DNA of 32,092 bases from Methylococcaceae bacterium (GCA_006844585.1 SPJM01000030.1:1-32092), one strand, 5' to 3'. Positions 1 to 8,665 are shown, numbered from the stretch's first letter. The notes: generated by a model not told the origin, from the sequence alone. Numbers and translations are program-made.

Positions 1-124
1 ATTCTTAATGCCAAAAGAGAACTGAAAAGTATTTTGTTGGCCGAGGAAGGCGCGAATCACAAAAAAGGCTCACAAGCAATTGCTTGTTGGGGTTAGCAAG
101 CTCACTCACAACCTACTGCTAAAA

Positions 125-299
125 TCAAGAAGAACTTGTGGGGATAAAATCCAGCGCAATACACGGCTCATCTCCAATAACCCATATCACTGCCCGGTAT
201 AATTCCGAATGCGCATCCAGATTCTATTATTGCTTCTTCGCCCGATGGAGCTTTTACCTTTATACGACCGGAAATAATATAACCAATATGTGTTGCCAT
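125..299 (-). pseudogene. Cupin-domain protein fragment, frameshifted
   Basis: The minus strand reads a piece of a small cupin_2 protein. It begins near position 299 with MATHIGYIISGRIKV and runs to PGSDM. The frame then breaks near position 184 and resumes one frame over as WVIGDEPCIALDF, with a stop at 125-127. In the cupin family the usual text is an unbroken PGHDAWVVGDEP followed by a hydrophobic strand, so one indel has split the barrel. The normal N-terminal strands before MATHIGY are not recognisable, and an in-frame stop lies directly upstream of that ATG. I read this as a decayed remnant rather than a working gene. Family assignment rests on the two motifs only. Confidence 0.6.
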
Positions 300-345
300 A
301 GTTCAACTACATGGCGGCTTGCTTAGAATGAGCTAAAAAGATGCA

Positions 346-369
346 GTTGGGCTTTAATGCAAGCCCAAC
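346..369 (-). terminator. Hairpin downstream of the repeat-protein gene
   Basis: A perfect 9-bp stem (346-354 with 361-369) closes a 6-base loop. It lies about 50 bases beyond the stop of the minus-strand gene at 419. On that strand a run of five T follows about six bases after the stem. This is a plausible but not ideal intrinsic terminator. Confidence 0.45.
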
Positions 370-418
370 CTTCATTTGCTTGCTTGAGATTTTAAAAACT
401 TAAAACCAAAGGGGGGGG

Positions 419-739
419 TTAAGGATAAATGACCTTGGGTTGGTAATAAGCCGCCGGAAAATTAGGATCAAACTCCACTTTCGCTTTTTGAGCGGTGGCT
501 TTGCTAGCTGCTTCCTTATCGATAAAAATGACTTTAGGCTCATAATCAGCCGCCGGATAGTTAGGGTCAAAGCTAAAACTTCTTTTACTCCCTGATGCCG
601 ATGACTTTCCCGCTAGTTCTTCATCGATATAAACGACTTTCGGTTGAAAATCGGATGCTGGGTATTCGTTAGCGACGGCTTGACCGATATTCAGGCTGAT
701 ACCGGTAGCTACAAGACCCCAAATGATTTTTTTGTTCAT
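419..739 (-). CDS. Small secreted protein with three tandem repeats, unknown function
   Basis: I do not recognise this 106-residue protein. Residues 1-23 look like a Sec signal peptide: MNKK, a hydrophobic stretch, then AVA before NEY. The mature part is made of three units about 34 residues apart, with cores at residues 26-39 (YPASDFQPKVVYID), 61-74 (YPAADYEPKVIFID) and 94-106 (FPAAYYQPKVIYP). The linkers are Lys/Ser/Ala-rich and end in FDPN before units two and three. There are no cysteines or histidines, so disulfide or typical metal binding is unlikely. A GGAGG ribosome binding site stands nine bases before the ATG. It lies downstream of thiC in the same direction, but 125 bases and a large palindrome separate them, so it probably has its own promoter. 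Periplasmic or extracellular location is inferred from the signal peptide. Confidence 0.75.
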   Translation of the reverse strand: MNKKIIWGLVATGISLNIGQAVANEYPASDFQPKVVYIDEELAGKSSASGSKRSFSFDPNYPAADYEPKVIFIDKEAASKATAQKAKVEFDPNFPAAYYQPKVIYP

Positions 740-775
740 AAATGTGAATCCTCCAGTGTTTTTATAATTTATTTC

Positions 776-836
776 AGCCCTCGGCTAAAGTATCAAGCAT
801 TTTTGCCCGACTGGCAACTGCTTTATGCCGAGGGTT
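776..836 (-). promoter_or_regulatory. Large imperfect palindrome with an embedded promoter-like pair
   Basis: Bases 776-790 pair with 821-836: 15 pairs including one G-T, with a single unpaired base at 826. Inside the loop a second stem forms (803-807 with 813-817). On the minus strand TTGCCA (817-812) and GATACT (794-789) are 17 bases apart, matching a sigma-70 -35/-10 pair at 5/6 and 4/6. The element sits between thiC and the repeat-protein gene. It could be a structured leader RNA, the 3' end of the thiC transcript, or a promoter overlapped by an operator-like palindrome. It has no U-run on either side, so a simple terminator is unlikely. I recognise no riboswitch class here. Confidence 0.5.
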
Positions 837-863
837 AAAAAAAACATTGTTTTTATCTGTTTT

Positions 864-2756
<1,893 letters not shown>

Positions 2757-2775
2757 TCAAGCGCAGGTAAGTGTT

Positions 2776-2860
2776 GGCTTTCCTACGCCGGTATTAGCCG
2801 GTTCAGGTACAAAGGGTTTTTCTCAGCCGAATTACGCAACAAAACGGCACCCCTAGCCTT
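2776..2860 (-). promoter_or_regulatory. TPP riboswitch (THI element) of thiC
   Basis: On the minus strand the leader carries the conserved TPP aptamer: GGGGTGCC, then GGCTGAGAAAAACCCTTTG, then ACCTGAACCGGCTAATACCGG and CGTAGGAAA. The outer helix P1 closes with GGCT (about 2858-2855) and AGCC (2779-2776). It ends about 44 bases before the thiC ATG. Family knowledge says TPP binding lowers expression, either by blocking the ribosome site or by termination. No U-run hairpin follows the aptamer, so translational control is the likelier mode. Confidence 0.96.
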
Positions 2861-3085
2861 GCGGATAGCCGTTTAAAATAAATGATATAAGCTGAAATTG
2901 CAAGATAAAACTCAATACAACCCTTAACCATTTCCTTATAAATCAAAGGCTTTCTTAAAATATTTAAATCCTGCGAGTGACAATTTCATACCGATTGCCG
3001 CCAAGCTTTGCAAACCTGTCTTGAAATACACAGGCTGCTTTCTTCAAGTAAAACCCCATTTTTCTGTAATATTTCCTTCATATTA

Positions 3086-3103
3086 TCGTCATGTTTCTGT
3101 CAT
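3086..3103 (+). promoter_or_regulatory. Pho-box-like site upstream of the PiT transporter
   Basis: The sequence TCGTCAT-GTTT-CTGTCAT gives two 7-base repeats in the same phase as the PhoB box, which is CTGTCAT repeated with a 4-base spacer. The second repeat matches 7/7 and the first 5/7. A -10-like TTTAAC follows 11 bases later (3115-3120), the geometry of PhoB-activated promoters. The ATG is 34 bases downstream. A classic PiT gene is often not under PhoB, so this is a testable inference. Confidence 0.6.
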
Positions 3104-3137
3104 AATCGACGCTTTTTAACTTGAACTGATCTTTAAC

Positions 3138-4706
3138 ATGAACACCATCCCGACAGATCTCAAGCAAACAAATACTTCATGGAAAAACACCTACACCTTT
3201 AAAATTATTGGCGCATTCCTTTTTATAGTCTGCGTAGGCGCTTATGTTTGGAACATGGATGCGCCCATACAACATAGTATGTTATTAATGACAGCTACGG
3301 TTTTCGGCGCTTATATGGCCTTGAATATCGGCGCCAACGATGTCGCCAACAACGTCGGCCCGGCAGTCGGTTCGCAAGCAATCACCTTAACCGGAGCGAT
3401 TATTATTGCTGCCATTTTTGAGGCGATGGGCGCTATTGTGGCGGGGGGCGACGTGGTCAGCACCATTAAAAAGGGCATTATTGATCCTTCGCTGATTCAA
3501 GATGCGAATACCTTTATGTGGTTAATGATGGCGGCATTATTAGCCGCCGCCTTATGGCTGAACATCGCCACCGCGTTTAACGCACCGGTATCAACCACTC
3601 ACTCGATTGTCGGCGGCGTATTGGGGGCCGGCATCGCCGCCGGCGGGACATCTATAGCCAACTGGCCGGTGTTCGGCAAAATTGCCGCCAGTTGGGTGAT
3701 TTCACCGGTCATGGGCGGCATCATCGCAGCCGTTTTTCTTTATATTATTAAACGCACTATTACCTACCAGGAAGATATGGTTAACGCCACCCGAAAAGTC
3801 GTTCCGGTATTAATTGCGTTTATGGTTTGGGCTTTTTCCACTTACTTAATGCTTAAGGGCATCAAAAAAATCTGGAAAGTGGACTTTTTCACCGCTGCAA
3901 GCATGGGCTTCCTGATTGCCACCGCCGGTTATTTTTTCACGCGTCGCCTGATTTCCAAAACCGTCCACACCTTACTTAATGACAAAAAAAGCGTCGACTC
4001 GCTCTTCACCGTTCCATTGATTTGTTCCGCCGCCTTATTAAGCTTTGCCCACGGCGCCAATGATGTCGCCAACGCAATCGGACCCTTGGCGGCGATTAAC
4101 GACGCCGTTTTCAGCGGCGACATCGGTAAAAAAGTGGCTATTCCCATGTGGATCATGATGGTCGGCGCATTGGGCATTTCCGTGGGTTTAGCTTTGTTCG
4201 GCGCAAAACTGATTAAGACCGTCGGCAGCGAAATCACAGAACTTGATAAAATCCGCGCTTTTTGCATTTCAATGGCGGCGGCCATTACCGTGATCATCGC
4301 CAGCCAACTCGGATTACCGGTCAGCTCCACCCATACCGCCGTCGGTGCTATCTTCGGAGTTGGCTTTCTGCGCGAATATTTAAAATTCCGCAATCAACAA
4401 CGCATCGCGGAAATCCGCAAGCACCATGAACTCACCAACCCGGAAGAAACCGAAGAAATACTGCAAAAATTTAACGCCGGTTCTTTGTTGCAAAAAAAGG
4501 CTTTATTGCAAGATCTCAAACAAGAAAAACTCGCTCCGCAATTAACCAAAAAAGAAATCAAGAGTTTGAAAAAAAGTTATAAGACAGAGTTAGTGAAACG
4601 CTCTCATCTGTATAAAATTGCAACCGCCTGGATTATTACCGTTCCCTTATCGGCTTTATTGTCCAGTTTTATTTATTTTGCGATTAGAGGATATATGTTG
4701 CCTTAA
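3138..4706 (+). CDS. pit: Inorganic phosphate transporter, PiT family
   Basis: This 522-residue inner-membrane protein belongs to the PiT (PF01384) family, which imports metal-phosphate complexes driven by H+ or Na+. The two signature repeats are clear: GANDVANNVGPAVGS near residue 65 and GANDVANAIGPLAA near residue 305. Each is followed by the paired half-repeat ending in PVSTTHS or PVSSTHT. About ten hydrophobic segments are visible. A charged cytoplasmic loop of roughly 90 residues (about 415-500), rich in Glu and Lys, precedes the last membrane helix. The ATG has only a weak ribosome site. A Pho-box-like sequence upstream suggests induction by phosphate starvation. A phosphate role is favoured over sulfate, but PiT homologues can carry either. 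Confidence 0.93.
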   Translation: MNTIPTDLKQTNTSWKNTYTFKIIGAFLFIVCVGAYVWNMDAPIQHSMLLMTATVFGAYMALNIGANDVANNVGPAVGSQAITLTGAIIIAAIFEAMGAIVAGGDVVSTIKKGIIDPSLIQDANTFMWLMMAALLAAALWLNIATAFNAPVSTTHSIVGGVLGAGIAAGGTSIANWPVFGKIAASWVISPVMGGIIAAVFLYIIKRTITYQEDMVNATRKVVPVLIAFMVWAFSTYLMLKGIKKIWKVDFFTAASMGFLIATAGYFFTRRLISKTVHTLLNDKKSVDSLFTVPLICSAALLSFAHGANDVANAIGPLAAINDAVFSGDIGKKVAIPMWIMMVGALGISVGLALFGAKLIKTVGSEITELDKIRAFCISMAAAITVIIASQLGLPVSSTHTAVGAIFGVGFLREYLKFRNQQRIAEIRKHHELTNPEETEEILQKFNAGSLLQKKALLQDLKQEKLAPQLTKKEIKSLKKSYKTELVKRSHLYKIATAWIITVPLSALLSSFIYFAIRGYMLP

Positions 4707-4746
4707 GTTTCAGGCGCCGACTGCAGCCGAAGCTCTTTTCTTGAGC

Positions 4747-4770
4747 GGGACTGGGTATTTACCCAGTCCC
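4747..4770. terminator. Strong hairpin after the PiT gene
   Basis: A perfect inverted repeat GGGACTGGGT / ACCCAGTCCC closes a 4-base loop, 41 bases after the PiT stop codon. It is followed by AAAAGTTTG rather than a U-run, so termination efficiency is uncertain. It may protect the 3' end of the transcript instead. Confidence 0.5.
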
Positions 4771-4924
4771 AAAAGTTTGAATCTATATAGCAATCGAATT
4801 GGTATTGCCATGCTGAAGCAGAGCGAAGCTTATGTGATTACCCTATATGCATAACGACGAAATAATCGGCGGGACAAAAAGGGCGCAATTTTTGCCACGC
4901 TTTTATCCGTCCGCTTGATTTTTT

Positions 4925-5263
4925 TTAGGTTTTGCTTAATACCAATAGACCTTCAGTAGAATTTTTTGCAAAGGTTTTAATTTGCTCTGAATTTTTCAAT
5001 AGAAGGCTTGCAATAAGTTTTGTCCCGCCATTTCCAACTGACAGCCATATCACTTTAGGTGGAAAACCCAAAAGAAAAGCCCTTTGGCGGAAATCGTTAT
5101 CTTTGGATAACGATAATGTAATTTTCAGTTTTGGCATATTCCCAAATGCAGCTATCAGTCGTTCCTTGCATTCTTAAAAATCAATATAATTACTTTCTGG
5201 AAATTCTTGGGCAATCAAATTGACGACTTTTAAACTGATATTTTCATCAAAAAGAAATTTCAT
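4925..5263 (-). pseudogene. DUF5615 PIN-like toxin, broken by two frameshifts
   Basis: Three reading frames together spell one DUF5615 (Mut7-C/PIN-like) protein. It starts at the ATG at 5263 as MKFLFDENISLKVVNLIAQ and meets a stop at 5174-5176. One missing base in the T-run at about 5176-5180 would restore FLRMQGTTDSCIWEYAKTE, up to NYIIV. One extra base at 5108 then breaks the frame again. Removing it gives SKDNDFRQRAFLLGFPPKV and onward to the stop at 4925. The FDEN and SKDNDF acidic motifs expected of the fold survive in separate frames. The start overlaps the DUF433 stop by one base (TGATG), the usual antitoxin-toxin arrangement, so this was the toxin partner. Confidence 0.85.
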
Positions 5264-5490
5264 CAAGCAGCCAATGAGCCAGATAATCTACGTTCTCTAG
5301 CCGCAGCAAAAGCAAAAACCATTTGTATATCTTCATGACTAAGACTTGGAAAATCTTCTAAGATTTCTTGCACTGTCATCCCGCCAGCTAAGTATTCAAG
5401 AATATCATATACTGTTATGCGTGTACCTTTTATGCAAGGTTTTCCACTACGAATATCAGGAGAAATAGAGATATAGTCTTCAAAATTCAT
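5263..5490 (-). CDS. DUF433 antitoxin
   Basis: This 75-residue protein matches the DUF433 family (PF04255), small helix-turn-helix-like proteins found next to DUF5615 PIN-like toxins as type II antitoxins. Visible family features are ISPDIRSGKPCIKGTRITVY near the N-terminus, then a helical part with TVQEILEDFPSLSHEDIQ. An ATG at 5508 is in frame, but the one at 5490 (MNFEDYIS) has GGGAG about nine bases upstream and is preferred. Its partner toxin immediately downstream is a pseudogene, so this gene is now an orphan antitoxin. It may persist as a repressor, as an anti-addiction factor, or simply have not yet decayed. The base composition here is more AT-rich than the flanking housekeeping genes, which fits horizontal origin. 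Confidence 0.85.
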   Translation of the reverse strand: MNFEDYISISPDIRSGKPCIKGTRITVYDILEYLAGGMTVQEILEDFPSLSHEDIQMVFAFAAARERRLSGSLAA

Positions 5491-5576
5491 ATTGATGTCT
5501 CCCTTCATTAATTTATCAAAATTTGATTATAGATTCTCTATATAAACAAAGCTACTATTTTGATTTAAATCTAATG

Positions 5577-5700
5577 AGGCTGTAGGAAAACCTATTTTCT
5601 CTAAAATCTCAATTTTTTGTAAAATTTAGCTCTTTAATATCAATAGCTTAAAAATACAATTTTTGAGAATAATGGATACTTTTAGGTTTTTCTACAGCCT
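5577..5700. mobile_element. MITE-like element with 17-bp terminal inverted repeats
   Basis: Bases 5577-5593 (AGGCTGTAGGAAAACCT) and 5684-5700 are inverted repeats matching at 16 of 17 positions. The 90 bases between are AT-rich and non-coding, with a weaker internal inverted repeat (CTCAATTTTTTGTA on the left against TACAATTTTTGAG on the right). The 124-base length, inverted ends and lack of an ORF fit a miniature transposable element. I see no clear target-site duplication. It sits in the gap between the DUF433 gene and hicB. Confidence 0.6.
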
Positions 5701-5717
5701 GAACGACCCGCATAACT

Positions 5718-5763
5718 GGAAAAATAAAGCGGAGTGAGGAACGAACGTAGCTTTATTTTTTCC
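5718..5763. terminator. Long AT-rich hairpin downstream of hicB
   Basis: Bases 5718-5730 pair with 5750-5763, with one extra base in the second arm; weaker pairing extends outward. On either strand the stem ends in a T-rich arm (TTTATTTTTCC or TTTATTTTTTCC). It lies 16 bases beyond the hicB stop on the minus strand. A bidirectional terminator is likely, but it could also be a fragment of a dispersed palindromic repeat. Confidence 0.5.
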
Positions 5764-5778
5764 ATGTTGATGCGATGA

Positions 5779-5991
5779 TTATGCATAAATTAACCGACCT
5801 CGGGGCTCTGGAACGGGGCGACCAAGTTCACGAGCAGTTTGGATCCATTGTTCGATTATACTTTGCGCATTGCTTACTGCTTGCTCATAGGTCCCTCCAT
5901 CCGCCATACATCCAGGTAATTCTGGAACCTCGACCACAAAGGACTTATCCTCTTCGCTCCAGTAGATTACTAATTCATATTTAATCAACAT
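5779..5991 (-). CDS. hicB: HicB-family antitoxin
   Basis: This 70-residue protein is a short HicB antitoxin. It has the typical partial RNase H-like fold: YELVIYWSEEDKSFVVEVPELPG, then CMADGGTYEQAVSNAQ and a helix ending in WIQTARELG. The PELPGC(M)xxGxTxxEA pattern is diagnostic. There is no separate DNA-binding domain at the C-terminus, as in many short HicB proteins. An AGGAGA ribosome site lies six bases before the ATG. The gene overlaps the 3' end of hicA by 11 bases, which is the common hicA-hicB order. HicB binds and blocks HicA and usually represses its own operon. The protein looks intact. Confidence 0.88.
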   Translation of the reverse strand: MLIKYELVIYWSEEDKSFVVEVPELPGCMADGGTYEQAVSNAQSIIEQWIQTARELGRPVPEPRGRLIYA

Positions 5992-6184
5992 CGTATTCTC
6001 CTAATCGGTATTTCACTAGGATAGTCCTAACCTGTTTGACCTGATACGGTTTAGCTTTGCTACCCTTAGGTTGTAAATTGATGATTTCATCGACGCCAAC
6101 TCTACTAAAAATATGATGGCCGCCCTTCAACAGCCGGAATAAACCGACCCAGCCGACCCTTCTATTCAGGGGGAGTTCATTCAA
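5981..6184 (-). CDS. hicA: HicA-family toxin, N-terminus probably damaged
   Basis: HicA proteins are small mRNA interferases with a double-stranded RNA-binding fold. The conserved second half is clear here: GGHHIFSRVGVDEIINLQP followed by GSKAKPYQVKQVR and KYRLGE. The catalytic-type histidine pair is in GGHHIF. The first 20 residues do not look right: family members have a helix and strand of about 25-30 residues before the His motif, whereas this frame has only LNELPLNRRVGWVGLFRLLK and begins at a TTG with a stop just upstream and no ribosome site. No better start is visible in any frame upstream. I infer a truncation or small internal deletion, so toxicity is doubtful. The family call is firmer than the start. 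Confidence 0.6.
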   Translation of the reverse strand: MNELPLNRRVGWVGLFRLLKGGHHIFSRVGVDEIINLQPKGSKAKPYQVKQVRTILVKYRLGEYDVD

Positions 6185-6809
6185 TCTAGCGGTAAATTAA
6201 TGTATGTCCATCAATAGTCTACTACAAGATAGAATACCCCTGAACAAAAATAAATGGCCACCCTTTGCGGTACACATTTACAGCCGATAATACATATTGC
6301 TATGCCAGAAGGTGCACCAGCTCAAAGGCCGTCATTTGCCTTTCCTTCTTAAAATCGGTTCTCTAAACTCTCTCACAACGAAGCACCTCATAAACGTGGA
6401 CTCACTTTCGTGCCGGACAAATCTTGAATCCGTAGATTGTGACAATGTTTCAAATCTCCTTGGTTTTTATAAGCCTAACAAGTAACTAAACAGTTTCCGC
6501 ATATTTTGTACACCAGAATCATCAACTTAACAATACTCTCTTTACAACGCCCATTTTTCTAAACGGTATAACACCCCAATATTCAAGCTATACGGTTTCC
6601 GATTAACTCCACTATTGAAACTTTACCTACCCCTCAAACCATACCTATCTTTTAAAACAACAAATAAAAGCCCACACAAATTGAATGACCCAACAACCCA
6701 AAAGCTACAACCAAAATTTATCAAACAATTTCACCATCAAAACAGTGCTTTTTAAGACAGATAATGCTACTATCTAGCTATTTGATCGCTTTATCAAAAC
6801 CTACTGTCG
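6185..6809. other. Gene-free interval between hicA and minC; G-poor plus strand
   Basis: No convincing gene is present in these 625 bases. From about 6480 to 6760 the plus strand is very poor in G and rich in A and C; I count 35 C against 6 G in 6601-6720. C-rich, G-poor RNA of this length is the composition of Rho loading sites, and it would be transcribed toward minC. It could equally be neutral AT-rich filler. The minC promoter must lie in its last part; a GATAAT at about 6761-6766 is a weak -10 candidate. Confidence 0.4.
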
Positions 6810-7547
6810 ATGGACGCCCTAACGCAACACAAACCGGCTTTGGAATTCAAAAGCACAACCATTAATGTACCGACTTTAATCCTAAGCAGTCCTAATCTGA
6901 CCGAAATTGAAGCGTTGCTGAAACAAAAAATTGCGCAAGCGCCCGAATTTTTCAGGCATTCGCCGTTGATTTTAGATTTACAAGCTTTATCCGATCATCA
7001 GCAAGAATTGGATTGTAGCGAAACTATTCGTTTATTAAGAAATTTAGACTTTTTACCCATCGGCATTCGCGGCGCGAATATGGCTCAAAAAGAAGAGGCC
7101 GCCACTTTGAATATTCCGGTTTTAAGCAATTTACCTCAATCCTCAGCAGCAGCCGAACCGCCCCCGAAACCGCCGGTAGAAAAAACCACAGCGGAAAAAA
7201 TTGACGAACCGACGAAACCCATTGAAAATATGCTTATTAACCACCCGGTGCGCTCCGGGCAACAGGTTTACTCAAAAGCGGATTTAATCGTTACCGCAAC
7301 GGTCAGCGCTGGCGCTGAAATTATCGCGGAAGGCAATATTCACGTCTATGGCTCATTAAGAGGCAAGGCTCTGGCCGGTGCGTCAGGCAATAGCAATTGC
7401 CATATTTTTTGTTCCGACTTGCAGGCTGAACTCATTTCAATCGCCGGCACTTATCAAGTCAGCGATGAAATTTCTGATACCGCTAAAAATACGCCGGTGC
7501 AAATCAGTTTGAAAGAGCAAAGCTTGGTCATCAACCCCCTAAAATAA
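6810..7547 (+). CDS. minC: Septum site-determining protein MinC
   Basis: MinC inhibits FtsZ polymerisation so that division does not occur at the cell poles. The 245-residue protein has an N-terminal domain (about 1-105, FKSTTINVPTLIL) and a proline-rich linker (about 108-140). The C-terminal beta-helix domain contains VRSGQQVYSKADLIVTATVS, then GAEIIAEGNIHVYGSLRGKA and AGASG. The YSKADLIV and GNIHVYGSLRGKA stretches are typical of the MinD-binding face. The ATG at 6810 is the first in frame with a MinC-like N-terminus. minD follows after 44 bases, so the three genes form the usual minCDE operon. Confidence 0.95.
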   Translation: MDALTQHKPALEFKSTTINVPTLILSSPNLTEIEALLKQKIAQAPEFFRHSPLILDLQALSDHQQELDCSETIRLLRNLDFLPIGIRGANMAQKEEAATLNIPVLSNLPQSSAAAEPPPKPPVEKTTAEKIDEPTKPIENMLINHPVRSGQQVYSKADLIVTATVSAGAEIIAEGNIHVYGSLRGKALAGASGNSNCHIFCSDLQAELISIAGTYQVSDEISDTAKNTPVQISLKEQSLVINPLK

Positions 7548-7591
7548 TCTATATTTATATCGAACGCTATTGATCAGCGGAGGAAAAAACA

Positions 7592-8404
7592 TTGGGCAGA
7601 ATTATCGTCATCACATCAGGTAAAGGCGGTGTCGGAAAAACAACGACTAGCGCCGCTATCGCGATGGGTTTAGCAAAGAAAGGACATAAAACAGTCGTCA
7701 TAGATTTCGATGTGGGATTGCGTAATTTAGATCTGGTGATGGGTTGTGAAAGGCGCGTGGTTTATGATTTGATTAACGTCATCAATGAAGAATCCTCCCT
7801 CAACCAGGCATTGATTAAGGACAAGCGCTGCAATCAATTATTTATCTTACCCGCCTCGCAAACGCGGGATAAAGACGCTCTTTCGCAGGAAGGCATTGAA
7901 AAAATCCTCAATCAACTGAAAAAAGAGTTTAAATATATTGTTTGTGATTCGCCTGCCGGCATTGAGCGCGGCGCACAATTAGCCATGTATTTTGCCGATG
8001 ACGCCTTCGTAGTGACCAACCCGGAAGTTTCTTCGGTGCGCGATTCCGACCGCATGTTAGGAATCCTGGCCAGCAAATCGCAGCGAGCGGAAAATGATGA
8101 AGAACCTATTCAGGAATATTTATTATTGTCACGTTATTCGCCCAGCCGAGTGAAAATGGGCGAAATGCTCAGCGTTGAAGATGTGCAGGAAATTTTATCC
8201 ATGGATTTACTTGGCGTGGTGCCTGAATCACAAGCTGTGCTCAATGCATCCAATAAAGGCATTCCTGTCATTCTGGACGAGCAAAGCGACGCAGGGCAAG
8301 CTTATGCGGACATCGTCGCCCGTTATTTAGGCGAAGAACGAGAGCACCGTTTTATTGATGAAGAAAAGAAAGGCCTTTTTGGTAAGTTATTCAGGAGCAA
8401 ATAA
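7592..8404 (+). CDS. minD: Septum site-determining ATPase MinD
   Basis: MinD is a membrane-cycling ATPase that carries MinC and is displaced by MinE, giving pole-to-pole oscillation. The 270-residue protein has the deviant Walker A motif SGKGGVGKTT at residues 9-18 and the expected VVIDFDVGLRNLDLVMG segment. It ends with the amphipathic membrane-targeting helix near EEKKGLFGKLFRSK. The start codon is TTG at 7592. It is supported by a GGAGG site a few bases upstream and by MGRIIVITSGKGG matching the family N-terminus. The stop codon directly abuts the minE ATG, suggesting coupled translation. Confidence 0.97.
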   Translation: MGRIIVITSGKGGVGKTTTSAAIAMGLAKKGHKTVVIDFDVGLRNLDLVMGCERRVVYDLINVINEESSLNQALIKDKRCNQLFILPASQTRDKDALSQEGIEKILNQLKKEFKYIVCDSPAGIERGAQLAMYFADDAFVVTNPEVSSVRDSDRMLGILASKSQRAENDEEPIQEYLLLSRYSPSRVKMGEMLSVEDVQEILSMDLLGVVPESQAVLNASNKGIPVILDEQSDAGQAYADIVARYLGEEREHRFIDEEKKGLFGKLFRSK

Positions 8405-8665
8405 ATGAGCCTGCTGAATTATTTTCGATCAACCAAGCCGAATTCGGCTTCCGTTGCAAAAGATAGATTACAGATTTTAGTCGCGCATGAGAGAGCTACG
8501 CGCAATCAACCCTCTTACCTGCCTGAATTACAAAAAGAACTACTGGCGGTTATACAAAAATACGTTAACGTAAATGATGATGCTATTACTGTGAGTTTTG
8601 AGCAGGAAGATAATCAAGAGATGCTGGAATTGAATATCGTACTGCCTGAAGAGTCGACAAAATAA
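8405..8665 (+). CDS. minE: Cell division topological specificity factor MinE
   Basis: MinE stimulates the MinD ATPase and restricts the MinCD inhibitor to the poles. The 86-residue protein shows the family layout: an N-terminal membrane-targeting segment (MSLLNYFR), the MinD-binding helix with AKDRLQILVAHERA at about residues 18-31, and the C-terminal dimerisation part with LPELQKELLAVIQKYV and a VSFEQE strand. Its ATG begins immediately after the minD stop with no spacer. Length and order agree with other gammaproteobacterial minCDE operons. Confidence 0.96.
   Translation: MSLLNYFRSTKPNSASVAKDRLQILVAHERATRNQPSYLPELQKELLAVIQKYVNVNDDAITVSFEQEDNQEMLELNIVLPEESTK

Noticed and set aside
138-326. 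62-codon open frame on the plus strand
   Set aside because: It is antisense to the cupin remnant and its translation resembles no family; the cupin motifs on the other strand explain the sequence better.
6460-6490. GCCTAACAAGTAAC resembles one end of an integron attC site
   Set aside because: No complementary GTTRRRY end, no central palindrome and no integrase or cassette gene nearby; a chance match is likelier.
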